DNA from: Bradyrhizobium sp. 190
GTDB lineage: Bacteria; Pseudomonadota; Alphaproteobacteria; Rhizobiales; Xanthobacteraceae
Length of the DNA: 64,000 nt
Assembly (NCBI RefSeq): GCF_023073415.1
Contig: NZ_JADPJL010000024.1
Location: 1 to 64,000 of the forward strand
Reading direction: 5' to 3'
Positions 52,399 to 62,204 of the stretch are shown piece by piece (positions within the stretch are counted from its first letter, which is position 1; each line of letters opens with the position of its first letter). The notes under the pieces are model-generated. The model was not told where the DNA came from. It made no database searches and was given only the letters and a program-made list of their open reading frames with translations. The position numbers were made by a program, and so were the translations under genes.

Positions 52399-52953
52399 AT
52401 GCCTCATTCCGCCGCGGCCGAAGCCATACTGTTATACTTCGTCCTGCCACTTTGGTTATCGGCAGGAATTGCCGATTACCTGTGCCATCGAGCTTCCCGG
52501 ATCGAGCTGACGAGCGGGTATAGGGAATCTCTCCTCCATCTTCTGATGTTAGCAGAGGTGGCCATTCCTCTATTGGCAGCGATATTCTTCGAGATCAACG
52601 CGCTCATCATCGCGATCATGATCACCGGACTGGTTTTGCACCAATTAACCGCCCTATGGGACACGGCGTTCGCCAGTCAGCTGCGGCGCATCACACCCCT
52701 CGAACAGCACATTCACAGTTTTCTCGAACTGCTACCACTCACAGCAGCCCTCATCGTGATTATTCTGCATTGGTCACAGTTTCTCAGCCTGTGGGGCTTG
52801 GGCCCCGAGACGGCGCGCTTCGACCTTGTTCTCAAGCGCGAGCCATTACCATGGACATACGTAGCCGCGTTCTTGTTCGCCAGCGCGTTTCTGGAAGTCC
52901 TTCCCTTTCTGGAAGAATTCGTTCGGGGCTGGCGAGCGCGCAAACAAACGTAG
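52399..52953 (+). CDS. Multipass membrane protein
   Basis: A 184-residue protein with about four to five helices (AILLYFVLPLWLSAGIADYL, LLMLAEVAIPLLAAIFFEIN, LIIAIMITGLVLHQLTALWD, LELLPLTAALIVIILHW, YVAAFLFASAFLEVLP). GGAG lies before the ATG at 52399. It is followed 21 bp later by the NAD-binding gene, so it opens a three-gene unit. No family named. Confidence 0.75.
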   Translation: MPHSAAAEAILLYFVLPLWLSAGIADYLCHRASRIELTSGYRESLLHLLMLAEVAIPLLAAIFFEINALIIAIMITGLVLHQLTALWDTAFASQLRRITPLEQHIHSFLELLPLTAALIVIILHWSQFLSLWGLGPETARFDLVLKREPLPWTYVAAFLFASAFLEVLPFLEEFVRGWRARKQT

Positions 52954-52974
52954 TCAGCGAACGCGGAGGTGGTC

Positions 52975-54252
52975 ATGAAAATTGCCGTGATGGGAGGGAC
53001 GGGACTGATAGGATCCGCAATTGTCGCTCATCTTTTGGCCAGTGGTCACCTGGTCGTTTCCATGAGCAGGAGCGCCGATCCCTCGAATTCAGAGTTTAAG
53101 AGAGTCGATATCTCCAAGGCCACGTCGCCCTCGTACTGGTTGCCTCATCTTAACGGCATAGACGCGGTAGTGAATTGCGCAGGCGTGCTTCAGGATAGTC
53201 GCAACGATTCCACGTCGATGGTCCATCATTACGGCATTGCGAACCTCTTTGCCGCTTGCGAACAACTCAAGATTAGACGCTTAATTCATTTTTCGGCGAT
53301 CGGTGTGGACCGAGAGACTCCCAGCGCTTTTTCCGAAACGAAATTGCATGGCGATAAGGCGTTAATGGAAAGAGACCTCGATTGGGTGATTCTGCGGCCC
53401 TCGGTGGTAATCGGCAGGCCCGCCTACGGTGCAAGCGCTCTTGTGCGCGGCTTGGCGGCTCTTCCGGTGACCTGGGTAATGCCCAACACCGGACAGCTCC
53501 AGATTGTCCTGCTCGAAGACATCGTACGGACCGTGGCCTACTTTCTCGATCCCGGCGCGCCGAACCGACGAATTGTAGAGCTGGTCGGCCCGCAGCAACA
53601 CTCTTTCGCCGAAGTTGTTTCGCTGTTCCGCGGCTGGTATCGCTGGCCTCCAGCGCGCGAGATCCGCCTCCCGCAGTTTGCTTCAGGTATGGCTTACAAG
53701 TTGGGCGATGCGATTTCGCTTTTGGGATGGCGACCTCCCGTGCGAAGCACTGCCGAGCGAGAGATCGCACGAGGAGCTACTGGCACTCTTGCGGATATGC
53801 AGCGGATTGGCATCGATCCCAAAAGCCTCCCGGAATTTTTAGCTTCCGAACCGGCTTCCGTTCAGGAGCGCTGGTTCGCGCGCATGTATTGGCTAAAGCC
53901 GATGCTGTTTGTCGTGTTATGTTGGTTCTGGATGACGACCGCTTTCGTGTCCTTGGGACCCGGTTGGGATTATGGTATCGGCCTCATGCGCGAAGGCGGC
54001 GTGGAAGGAACAAGCGCCACGCTTACCGTCATCGCCGGCGCGCTGGCCGATCTGGCCATTGGACTCGCGATTGCCTACCGGCCAACGAGCCGATATGGCC
54101 TCTACGCGGCCATCGCCATCTCGTTCACCTATGCAATCATCGGAACGATACTTGTCCCCCGTCTTTGGGCCGATCCTTTAGGCCCGATGCTGAAAATATG
54201 GCCCATCATCGTGGCGCATCTCGTCGCCGTGGCGATCCTTGAGGATCGGTGA
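52975..54252 (+). CDS. NAD(P)-binding SDR-like protein with DoxX-like membrane tail
   Basis: A 425-residue protein. An extended SDR domain (GGTGLIGSAIVAHLLASGH, then AVVNCAGVLQ, SFAEVVSLFRGWY) up to about 285, then four membrane helices (MLFVVLCWFWMTTAFVSLGP, IAGALADLAIGLAIAY, YAAIAISFTYAIIGTILV, IIVAHLVAVAILED) of DoxX-like type. This fusion is known in alphaproteobacteria. The catalytic YxxxK is not obvious, so it may be a non-catalytic NAD sensor. The ATG at 52975 is preceded by GGAGG. Its stop overlaps the next gene's probable original start. Confidence 0.85.
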   Translation: MKIAVMGGTGLIGSAIVAHLLASGHLVVSMSRSADPSNSEFKRVDISKATSPSYWLPHLNGIDAVVNCAGVLQDSRNDSTSMVHHYGIANLFAACEQLKIRRLIHFSAIGVDRETPSAFSETKLHGDKALMERDLDWVILRPSVVIGRPAYGASALVRGLAALPVTWVMPNTGQLQIVLLEDIVRTVAYFLDPGAPNRRIVELVGPQQHSFAEVVSLFRGWYRWPPAREIRLPQFASGMAYKLGDAISLLGWRPPVRSTAEREIARGATGTLADMQRIGIDPKSLPEFLASEPASVQERWFARMYWLKPMLFVVLCWFWMTTAFVSLGPGWDYGIGLMREGGVEGTSATLTVIAGALADLAIGLAIAYRPTSRYGLYAAIAISFTYAIIGTILVPRLWADPLGPMLKIWPIIVAHLVAVAILEDR

Positions 54253-54285
54253 TGTTAATACTTCATCCTCAAGTATCTTCACATC

Positions 54286-54729
54286 ATGGGCGCTGCCGTA
54301 TTGATCGGTACAGGAGCCGGCATCGCCTTTTTCATGCTGGTGGCTCATCTCGGCGGAAAGCCCATCGTCATCGCGGCAGTCGCCAGGATCGTCGTGATTG
54401 CCGATTTTATCTTTACGGCCACGGCGGTTGTCGTGCAGCCCATCACGGGCTCCCTGCTCGTTTGGCAGGTCGGCTACTCGTTTTGGGACGGATGGATCAT
54501 CTGGTCGATCGTGCTCTATGTCCTTACGGGCGCGCTGTGGCTGCCTGTGGTCTGGATGCAGATGCGCCTGAGGGATCTCGCCGCAAAAGCCGCAGCAGAA
54601 AGCACGCCGCTTCCCAATGAATATCACCGCATTTTCTGGCTTTGGTTTGCCTTTGGCATTCCCGCCTTTACCGCCGTCGCTGGCATTTTGTGGTTGATGG
54701 TAGCCAAACTTCAGATCGCTTTTTTCTGA
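54286..54729 (+). CDS. DUF2269-like membrane protein, start region damaged
   Basis: A 147-residue form starting MGAAVLIGTGAGIAFFMLVA, with helices at IVVIADFIFTATAVVVQPIT, WIIWSIVLYVLTGALWLPVV and FWLWFAFGIPAFTAVAGI. Related proteins begin about 10 residues earlier with Y-x-x-L-K-Y-L-H-I-x-GAAVL, and the codons for YFILKYLHI are present just upstream but not joined to an ATG in frame. An ATG at 54252 that overlaps the upstream stop is one frame off, so a small indel near 54258 probably broke the true start. Confidence 0.7.
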   Translation: MGAAVLIGTGAGIAFFMLVAHLGGKPIVIAAVARIVVIADFIFTATAVVVQPITGSLLVWQVGYSFWDGWIIWSIVLYVLTGALWLPVVWMQMRLRDLAAKAAAESTPLPNEYHRIFWLWFAFGIPAFTAVAGILWLMVAKLQIAFF

Positions 54730-54803
54730 ACTGACAACGGATGGCTGCGGCCTGCGCCTAACGGGTTTCTAATGCGGAAAGGCAAGCGAGCAGCTATCAT
54801 TTT

Positions 54804-55708
54804 TCAATCGCAACATCCATCACGGCGCAGGAAAGCCTTGTTGATCGCAACGGCAGCCTGCGCGCCTTCTGCGATAGCTACCGCCACAAGGAGGACATCG
54901 CGCGACGCGTCGCCTGCAACATAGACGCCTGACGCATCGCTTTCTTCCGTATCGGGATCGATTATGACGCCTCCTTTTGCATTACGTTTGCAGCCAAGGC
55001 GTTCGGATAAATCGGACGCCTGACGGCAGCCGGTTGTAAAGAACAATCCGGCCCGGGGCAGGTCCGGCCCGCTTTTGAACAGGATTTTCGTGAGTTCTCC
55101 GTCCGCCCCTTCGATACGCCGGATGGGTTCAGTGCGAAGCGGAATGTTGTATTCTGCGAGCTTTCGCATCGCTTGCGCACTAACCTGCGTCCCGTCGCTG
55201 CATGCCACCACGTCGGCTATCCAATGCTTCATCATGACGGCAAGCTCGGCTCCTTTATCTCCCCTGCCATATGCCGCCACCGGCTTTTCCGCGTATTCGA
55301 ATCCGTCACAGTAAAGACAATGATGCACGGAAACACCGTAGAGCGGTTGGATACCCGCGAGTTCGGGGAGCTCGTCGACCAGGCCGTCGCAAGAAGGACC
55401 TTTGAAGCACTGCCAGCCGTGCCATCGGCACAGACAAAATTGAACCCTTCTCCAGCGCGGCCGATGGTCATGGCCTGTGTGCCGCGCACCGAGACGGACT
55501 TGTAGCGCGACAGGTCTTGGCGTGCTTCGTCAAGAAATGAGGCCGGAGAACGTCCCTCCCTACCGAGAAGCCCGTGAATTGCGTGCGAACTCAGATTGCG
55601 CTGATGCCCTTCATCGCAGAGCAACACCGTCCGGTGGCACCGTCCCAGAATGAGCGCGGCACTCAGTCCGGCGGGTCCGCCGCCGACAACGAGCACGTCG
55701 AAGTGCAT
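54804..55708 (-). pseudogene. Thioredoxin-reductase-like flavoprotein, frameshifted
   Basis: Two frames make one protein. The first (from ATG 55708) gives MHFDVLVVGGGPAGLSAALI, HAIHGLLGREGRSPASFLDE and up to KVLLATA; after a one-base loss near 55382 the second gives HHCLYCDGFEYAEKPVAAYG, FFTTGCRQASDLSERLG and VYVAGDASRDVLLVAVAIAE. It retains the FAD motif, a CLYC redox pair and the final FAD contact. Rhizobial proteins of this kind reduce small disulfides under stress. A natural mutation or an indel error is possible. EcfG-like promoter upstream. Confidence 0.85.
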
Positions 55709-55781
55709 TGAGAGCCCTTTTCGATTCCGGACGGCCTGCAAATGAGCCGAGCGCCCGGCAGAACTGCAAGATCACGTGCTA

Positions 55782-55807
55782 AACACCTTTGTAGTGCATG
55801 CAGTTCC
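55782..55807 (-). promoter_or_regulatory. EcfG-like promoter of the flavoprotein gene
   Basis: On the minus strand GGAAC-N18-GTT; one base longer spacer than most. The GTT lies 74 bp before the ATG. Confidence 0.6.
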
Positions 55808-55944
55808 TACCTGCGAACGTCGAACGCGACGCAAGGAAAATGGGACCCTCGTCGGATAGTGCGCGCTCGCCGACGGCAATTCGCTGCTCCTAAGCTGTGT
55901 TGGATTGAAGGCAGAAACCGGTGCGCTAGATTCGCGCGTCCTGT

Positions 55945-56160
55945 TCAGCCGCCTAGCACATTGCCCCAGCCATCGAACACATACCCGTTCCATGCGACAC
56001 TTCCGTCCTCTTGCACAACGCAAGAATGTCGAAAAGCGGCTGCCTCTTCGCTACTCCAAGTGATGATAGCGTCCGATATTCGATCATGAAGGATCGCGGG
56101 CTCTGAAGGATCAAAATCCTTCATGGGGCGAAGGGCGGGCGGCGGATTGGCTTTGGTCAT
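55945..56160 (-). CDS. Small hypothetical protein
   Basis: A 71-residue protein (MTKANPPPALRPMKDFDPSE then AILHDRISDAIITWSSEEAA and VAWNGYVFDGWGNVLGG). The end resembles short phenylpropionate-type Trp/Gly motifs, no family sure. The start at 56160 is the in-frame ATG nearest the conserved-looking part. Confidence 0.55.
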   Translation of the reverse strand: MTKANPPPALRPMKDFDPSEPAILHDRISDAIITWSSEEAAAFRHSCVVQEDGSVAWNGYVFDGWGNVLGG

Positions 56161-56496
56161 ATGACAAACAACCGGCGGAAGGTGAGTTGCAGCCTTGGAG
56201 TTGCAGCCTTGGAGCATGACTGCTCAGTTACTATTACTGTCAGCTACTGGGAAGCATCTGAAAGCCAGATATTTCATGGTCGAACCTTCCCTGCTTGGGT
56301 GGGTATTCCAAACAATTGATGATGCTTCCAATCGTTCCCGGCCATTTGGCGCCCTCGCCTCCGCTGCGCTGTCGAAGCCGATACGGCCCGTTGGCTTCTC
56401 GCGTTGGCCGACCTGGAAGCGCGCGTCCGGGAAAATTGGAACACCTTCCGCCTCTCGTTTGTTGGCTGAGCGCCGCTTCGATGATTGGAGTTTTCC
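56161..56496. other. Intergenic with the promoter of the TPP enzyme
   Basis: Contains the direct repeat TTGCAGCCTTGGAGTTGCAGCCTTGGAG near 56192 and the EcfG-like element at 56438-56463. No gene seen. Confidence 0.5.
56438..56463 (+). promoter_or_regulatory. EcfG-like promoter of the TPP enzyme
   Basis: GGAAC-N18-GTT, 33 bp before the GTG start at 56497. Confidence 0.6.
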
Positions 56497-58283
56497 GTGT
56501 CCCAAACCGTAGGCGATTTTGTCGTTCAGCGTCTTCACGACTGGGACGTGAGCCATATCTTCGGTTATCCCGGCGATGGCATCAATGGCGTGTTCGGCGC
56601 CCTGAATCGCGCCGGTGGAAAAATCCAGTTCATCCAGGCCCGGCACGAGGAGATGGCAGCTTTTATGGCGTCGGCTTATGCCAAGTTTTCCGGTCGGCTC
56701 GGCGTTTGCATCGCGACTTCGGGTCCTGGCGCCTCCCATCTGATCACAGGGCTGTATGATGCGCTGCTGGATCACCAGCCGGTTCTGGCCATCGTCGGTC
56801 AGCAGGCACGCAATGCACTGGGCGGGCAGTACCAGCAGGAGCTCGACCTGGTCTCGATGTTCAAGGACGTTGCCAGCGCCTATGTCGCGCAGGCGTCCTC
56901 TCCGGCGCAGGTCCGACATTTGATCGATCGCGCCGCCCGGATCGCGCTGTCGCGCCGGACCGTGACCGTGATCATCCTGCCTAACGACCTGCAGGATGAG
57001 CCCTATGAGGAACCGACTCGCGCGCATGGTACGCTGCACTCTGGGGTCGGTTACGCGCCACCGAAGATCGTGCCACATGACGCTGAGCTCGACCGGGCTG
57101 CCGAGGTGCTGAACGCGGGCGAAAAGGTCGCGATACTGGTCGGGGCCGGCGCGCTCGGCGCATCGAATGAGGTCATCGCGGTAGCTGACAAGTTAGCCGC
57201 GGGTTGCGCCAAGACGCTGCTCGGCAAAGCCGTTCTTCCCGACGATTTGCCTTGGGTAACAGGCTCGATCGGTCTGCTCGGAACCGAGCCCAGCTACAAA
57301 CTGATGACGGAATGCGACACGCTGCTCATGATTGGATCGGCATTTCCCTATTCCGAGTTTCTTCCAGAGGAAGGCGGGGCTCGCGGCGTACAGATCGACA
57401 TCGATGCGAGCATGCTGTCGATTCGATTTCCCATGGAAGTCGGACTGGTTGGCGATGCCGCCGAAACGCTACGTGCGCTGCTCCCGCGGCTTCGTCAAAA
57501 GCCGGCTGGAGAATGGCGCAAGACCATCGAAACCAGCGTCAGGGACTGGTGGGAGACGCTGGAAGACCGCGCCCGGCAACCGGCTGAACCTGTCAATCCG
57601 CAACGCGTGGCCTGGGAATTGTCGCCGCGATTGCCGGAACGCGCGATCATTACCTGCGATTCCGGCTCCTGCGCGAATTGGTTTGCGCGCGATTTGAAAA
57701 TGCGCAACGGGATGAAAGCTTCTCTTTCGGGAGGGCTGGCATCGATGGGAGCCGCGGTGCCCTATGCGATCGCTGCCAAATATGCCGAGCCGGATCGCCC
57801 CGTGATCGCGCTGGTGGGCGACGGGGCTATGCAGATGAACAACATGGCCGAGCTGATCACGGTCGCCAAATATTGGCGGCAATGGCAAGACCATCGCTGG
57901 ATTGTGTGCGTCTTCAACAATGAGGATCTCAATCAGGTCACATGGGAGCAACGGATCATTAATGGCGACCCGAAATTCGAGGCCTCGCAGCAGATACCGA
58001 ACGTTTCGTACTGACGCTTCGCGGAGCTGATCGGCTTGCGCGGGATTTATATCGATCGGCCTGAACTGGTTGGATCGGCGTGGGATCAGGCGTTAGCCAG
58101 CGACGTTCCAGTGGTGCTGGAGTTCAAAACGGACCCCGAAGTATTTCCATTGCCGCCGCACATCACATTCCAGCAGGCGAAGAATTTGTCGATCGCACTC
58201 GCCAAAGGCGATCCCGACGAGGCTGGCGTCATCCGCGGCGTGGCGCGGCAGGTTTTGGAGACCGTCCTGCCCGGAAAAAATGA
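56497..58283 (+). pseudogene. Pyruvate oxidase/acetolactate synthase-like TPP enzyme, interrupted
   Basis: From GTG 56497 (GGAG at 6 bases) the protein reads MSQTVGDFVVQRL and has a complete TPP_N domain (GYPGDGINGVFGAL, the catalytic Glu in ARHEEMAAF), central domain, and TPP_C with GDGAMQMNNMAELIT and FNNEDLNQVTWEQ. At 58012-58014 a TGA follows NVSY, but the next codons (RFAELIGLRGIYIDRPELVG and KTDPEVFPLPPHIT) continue the same frame as the family. A one-base loss in the A-run before 58281 also removes the natural stop. The TPP-dependent stress function is therefore probably lost, or expressed only in a form about 80 residues short. Confidence 0.88.
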
Positions 58284-58295
58284 CTTCTGCGCGGC

Positions 58296-59152
58296 TCAGA
58301 TAAACGGCTTGCCGCCGGTGACGGCCACGGTGGTGCCGGATGTGTGCTCGATGCCGGATCAGCCAACATCACATAGGCCGTGGCCAGTTCAGCCGGTTGA
58401 CCTGCACGCTGCACGGGCACCTGCTTGCCGAAATTCTTCACGGCGTCCTCAGGCATCGTCGAGGGGATCAACGGTGTCCAGACCGGGCCAGGCGCTACCG
58501 CGTTGGCGCGAATGCCCTTCGCAGCCAGCATTTGTGCCAGTCCGCCGGTGAAGTTCTGGATAGCGCCCTTTGTCGTCGCATAGGCCAACAGGATCGGATT
58601 AGGCATATCGGAATTGACCGATGCGGTATTGATGACCGCGCTGCCGGGCTTCATGTGGGGGACCGCTGCCTTGGTTAGATAGAACATCGCGTGGATGTTT
58701 ACCTCAAACGTCAGCTGCCATTCCTCATCGCTGATGTCGCCGATGTCCTTGAAGGTGGCCTGATGAGCCGCGTTGTTAACAAGGATATCGACGCCCCCCA
58801 ATGCCTCGACAGACTACTTGATGACGGAGCGGCAGTGCTCCGGACTGCGCAGGTCGCCCGCGACCAGCACGGCCTTGCGGCCCTCTTGTTCGACCAGCGC
58901 CTTGACCTCGCGCGCATCGTCATGCTCGTCGAGATAGGCGATCAGGATATCGGCACCCTCGCGCGCGTAGGCAATTGCCACCGCCCGGCCAATACCGCTG
59001 TCGCCGCCGGTGATCACCGCTTTCTTTCCCTTGAGCTTCCCAGACCCCTTGTAGCTGGTTTCACCGTGGTCAGGCCGCGGGTCCATGTTCGCGGTCGATC
59101 CGGGCATCGGCTGCCGCTGGGACGGGTATGGCGGTTTCGGATAGTCTGCCAT
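58296..59152 (-). pseudogene. Short-chain dehydrogenase, interrupted
   Basis: Starts MADYPKPPYPSQRQPMPGST, has KAVITGGDSGIGRAVAIAYA and then a TAG at 58814-58816 after CRSVIK, where the family has Gln. The frame goes on VEALGGVDILVNNAAHQATF, INTASVNSDMPNPILLAYAT and APGPVWTPLIPSTMPED to AYVMLADPASS, after which a frame change hides TVAVTGGKPFI and the natural stop at 58296. Family members are stress-induced SDR proteins in rhizobia. Two lesions make it a pseudogene. Confidence 0.87.
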
Positions 59153-59283
59153 GGGTTGTCTCCGGTTGTTCGGCACTTCAATCACGAGCCGACCCAAGTG
59201 TTCCCTTGAAGCGATGGGCTTCCGTCCGGGCTACTTCGCCCTATATGAAATCAGCCTCTTGATCTTTTAGAAGGACCGCCGGC

Positions 59284-59850
59284 TTGGCCGAGCAGCTTGC
59301 GCTATTTGCTAATCCGTCTCGCGCTCCGGAGGGGCTGCTTTACGCCGACGAATTCATTTCGCCGGCGACCGAACGGGATTTGATCGGACGTGTCGCAGCG
59401 CTTCCGCTGCAGCCGTTTCAGTTCGGCCAATATGAGGGCAAGCGGCGCGTGGCGTCGTTCGGCTTCCGCTACGACTACACGCTGCGCCGCCTGCAGGAGG
59501 CCGATCCGATCCCGCCATGGCTGACGCCGCTGATCCAACGCGTCGAAGGATTCGGCGGCCCGGGCACTAAAATCGCCCAGATTCTTTGTACCGAGTACGA
59601 TACCGGCGTCGGCATCGGCTGGCACCGCGACAAACCGCACTTCGACCGGATATTCGGGCTTTCGCTGGGCTCGCCGTGCAAGTTCCGTTTTCGGCGGGCG
59701 GTGGGTGACAAATGGGAACGCTTTGCGCTCGATGCGGCTGCTCGGTCGATCTACATGATGGCGGGCGCCGCCCGACAGGAATGGGAGCACAGCATTCCGG
59801 CCGTGGAGGCTCCGCGACATTCGATCACCTTTCGGACCATGGTAGATTGA
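59284..59850 (+). CDS. AlkB-like 2-oxoglutarate/Fe(II) dioxygenase
   Basis: A 188-residue enzyme. Ferrous ligands His114 and Asp116 (GIGWHRDKP) and His169 (WEHSIP), with Arg178/Arg184 (APRHSITFR) for 2-oxoglutarate. Single-domain AlkB proteins of this length repair N-alkylated bases or demethylate RNA or proteins. The start is TTG at 59284 with AAGGA upstream. The DUF763 gene is 59 bp behind, so they may be co-transcribed. Confidence 0.9.
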   Translation: MAEQLALFANPSRAPEGLLYADEFISPATERDLIGRVAALPLQPFQFGQYEGKRRVASFGFRYDYTLRRLQEADPIPPWLTPLIQRVEGFGGPGTKIAQILCTEYDTGVGIGWHRDKPHFDRIFGLSLGSPCKFRFRRAVGDKWERFALDAAARSIYMMAGAARQEWEHSIPAVEAPRHSITFRTMVD

Positions 59851-59909
59851 TCCTGACCGTCGAACGCCATGCCTGATATACTTTGGTCGATTCAGCCTTT
59901 CGGAAACCC

Positions 59910-61157
59910 ATGACACGACGAACCGGCAGTGCCGATCTACCCCTCCACGGCGGCCGCGTCCCGCCCTGGCTGGCTGAACGAATGGCCTCGTTGGGCGCGA
60001 TCATCACCCAGGCTGTGGTTCACCACTATGGGCGTGATGAGTTCCTGCAGCGGCTGTCGCATCCGTTCTGGTTCCAATCGTTTGGCGCCGTGATGGGCAT
60101 GGACTGGCACTCATCCGGCATTACCACCAGTGTGATCGGCGCCTTGAAGCGCGGCCTGACGCCGCTCCAAGGCGAACTCGGGATTTACGTCTGCGGCGGC
60201 CGGGGCAAGCATTCGCGGCGCACGCCGGACGAATTGACTGCAATCGGCGAGCGAACTGGCATCGATGGTCAGGCGTTGACACGCGCCAGCCGACTGGTCG
60301 CCAAGGTCGACAGCGCGGCGGTGCAGGATGGTTTTGAACTTTATCTGCACGGTTTCTTTGTCACCGATGACGGCAAATGGACCGTGGTGCAGCAAGGCAT
60401 GAATGGCGAGAAGCGGCAGGCCCGCCGCTATCACTGGCATTCCGAAAGCCTGCGCAGTTTTGTCGACGAACCCCACAGCGCGATCGACGGGCCCGCGCAA
60501 GGTGAAATCATCAATCTGACCGATCGTCGGGCTGAAAATTCCCGCACGGCGCAGCTCGACCTGCTCGCCACGCTTGGGCCGGACGGCATTGCCCGCGAAT
60601 ATGCGGCGCTCTCGCACGAGGTCGCGACCCAGCCCGAATTGCCCCACCTCGTCATGCCCGCTCATCACGACGTCCGCTCCAGCGACGTTTTCACCCGCCG
60701 CCTCCATGGCACGCTTGCCGCAGCCGCCGAGCGCGGTCCGCTGGACTTTCCGGAGTTGTTGCTGACGCCGGGCGTCGGCGCCCGCACCGTACAGTCACTC
60801 GCCATGGTCGCGGAAGTCGTGCACGGCGCGCCCTACCGCTTTCGCGATCCCGCCCGTTTCTCGCTCGCCCACGGCGGCAAGGACCGCCATCCTTACCCGG
60901 TACCGATCAAGGTCTATGATGAGACCATCCGCGTGCTGAAATCCGCGGTGCAGCGGGCTAAACTCGGGCGCGACGACGAGATGCAGGCCCTTAAGCGTCT
61001 GGATGACCAAGCTCGCCGGTTGGAACGAACGGCAACCGGACCATCGTTCGAAGCCCACGTCGCGGCGGAGAGCAACCGCTCAGCCTCACTCGGCGGACGA
61101 TCGGTTTTTGGCTGGGAAATTGATTTCCCCAAAGGGCAGTCTCAGAAGCCTGAATAG
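59910..61157 (+). CDS. DUF763 protein
   Basis: A 415-residue protein of the DUF763 family: TGSADLPLHGGRVPPWLAER at the N-terminus, then GIYVCGGRGKHSRRTPDELT, DEPHSAIDG, HDVRSSDVFTRRLHGTLAAA and the helix-hairpin-like segment LLTPGVGARTVQSLAMVAEV. The last part resembles a DNA-binding HhH motif, which fits a role in DNA repair beside the AlkB-like gene. The ATG at 59910 has GGAAA upstream; an earlier in-frame Met at 59883 is possible. Confidence 0.88.
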   Translation: MTRRTGSADLPLHGGRVPPWLAERMASLGAIITQAVVHHYGRDEFLQRLSHPFWFQSFGAVMGMDWHSSGITTSVIGALKRGLTPLQGELGIYVCGGRGKHSRRTPDELTAIGERTGIDGQALTRASRLVAKVDSAAVQDGFELYLHGFFVTDDGKWTVVQQGMNGEKRQARRYHWHSESLRSFVDEPHSAIDGPAQGEIINLTDRRAENSRTAQLDLLATLGPDGIAREYAALSHEVATQPELPHLVMPAHHDVRSSDVFTRRLHGTLAAAAERGPLDFPELLLTPGVGARTVQSLAMVAEVVHGAPYRFRDPARFSLAHGGKDRHPYPVPIKVYDETIRVLKSAVQRAKLGRDDEMQALKRLDDQARRLERTATGPSFEAHVAAESNRSASLGGRSVFGWEIDFPKGQSQKPE

Positions 61158-61266
61158 CGAGTCTTCCCTTTCCAAAACTGCCGACCATCCAAATCTCTCT
61201 TTCCGCAACAGCATTTTTGGGAACCAATCCCGATCCGCGTGGTTCCTCGGCCAAAGTCGAGGAAAA

Positions 61267-61521
61267 ATGATGTCGACATGGTTCAGGGACGACGCCAATC
61301 CACAGCTACTCATGGAAGCAAAACAGATCGCTTGGGAGTTTCTCGAACGCAGCGGCGAGATCGATGATGCCGGGGACGTCAATCATTTCCTGACAGGCAA
61401 AATTGAACAAATGATCGGGCAGGGTCAGCGAAACAGGCTGGCGCTTTCGAACCGTGCGATAGCTGCCTTCAGGGAATATCGACGGGCGCGAACCATTGAA
61501 CTCACGCTGGTTTCGCGGTGA
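61267..61521 (+). CDS. Small helical rhizobial protein
   Basis: An 84-residue protein (MMSTWFRDDANPQLLMEAKQ, AWEFLERSGEIDDAGDVNHF, RLALSNRAIAAFREYRRART). Two ATG codons in tandem (61267 and 61270) could start it; the ribosome site GAGGAAA precedes both. Similar proteins are common in Bradyrhizobium and Rhodopseudomonas, role unknown. Confidence 0.75.
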   Translation: MMSTWFRDDANPQLLMEAKQIAWEFLERSGEIDDAGDVNHFLTGKIEQMIGQGQRNRLALSNRAIAAFREYRRARTIELTLVSR

Positions 61522-61570
61522 GAAATGCCGCCGTTTGACTACCGCACTGCGCAAAATGCCGGACTAACCT

Positions 61571-61595
61571 GGAACGCTGGTCGGCAGAAGCCGTT
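61571..61595 (+). promoter_or_regulatory. EcfG-type promoter of the CBS gene
   Basis: GGAAC-N17-GTT, 20 bp before the ATG at 61616. Confidence 0.78.
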
Positions 61596-61615
61596 AGCGG
61601 CAGAACCGATCGGCC

Positions 61616-62046
61616 ATGAAGGTTCGTGACGCAATGACTCCTGAGGTTCAGCTCTGTACGCCCGATGACACCTTAAAAGATGCGGCCGAAGCGATGGCAG
61701 CACTTGGCGTCGGCTTGCTCCCGGTCACCGATATGAGTGTCTGGTCGGAATGATTTCCGACCGCGATATTGCCGTCCGCGGGGTTGCCCTGGGCCGTGGG
61801 CCCGATTCGAGGGTCGGCGACGTCATGACCGCCGAGGTCAAGTACTGCTATGACGACCAGGATCTCGACGAGGTCACAGCAAACATGGGCGAGATCCAGG
61901 TCAGGCGGCTGCCGGTGCTCAGTCGCGAAAAGCGGCTGGTCGGTATTATCGCGCTCGGCGACATCGCGCAGGCACAAGCGGGCAATGGCACTGGTGAAGC
62001 ACTCAGCCAGATATCCCGGCCGGGTGGACAGCACGCCCAGCTATAA
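61616..62046 (+). pseudogene. CBS-domain protein, frameshifted
   Basis: First frame: MKVRDAMTPEVQLCTPDDTL, KDAAEAMAALGVGLLPVTD, ending at a stop after MSVWSE. One base is lost near 61735; the next frame gives CLVGMISDRDIAVRGVALGR, VGDVMTAEVKYCYDDQDLDE and VRRLPVLSREKRLVGIIALG. Intact, it would be a two-CBS protein of about 143 residues that binds adenine nucleotides. EcfG-type promoter 20 bp upstream. Confidence 0.85.
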
Positions 62047-62108
62047 ACCCAAGACGGACGGACAGGCTTCGCCCCAGATCAACTGGCGAAGCCGAGGGCC
62101 ATCGATCG

Positions 62109-62204
62109 ATGAATCAGTATCTTCCATGGTTACTGATTATCGCCGGGATCGTTGCTCTTGCAGCGGTGATCTACTGGCGAATGACCTATGTCGTATCTGA
62201 TTGA
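62109..62204 (+). CDS. 31-residue single-helix membrane protein
   Basis: MNQYLPWLLIIAGIVALAAV then IYWRMTYVVSD. One helix at about 5-22. No clear ribosome site. It overlaps an opposite open frame. Confidence 0.5.
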   Translation: MNQYLPWLLIIAGIVALAAVIYWRMTYVVSD

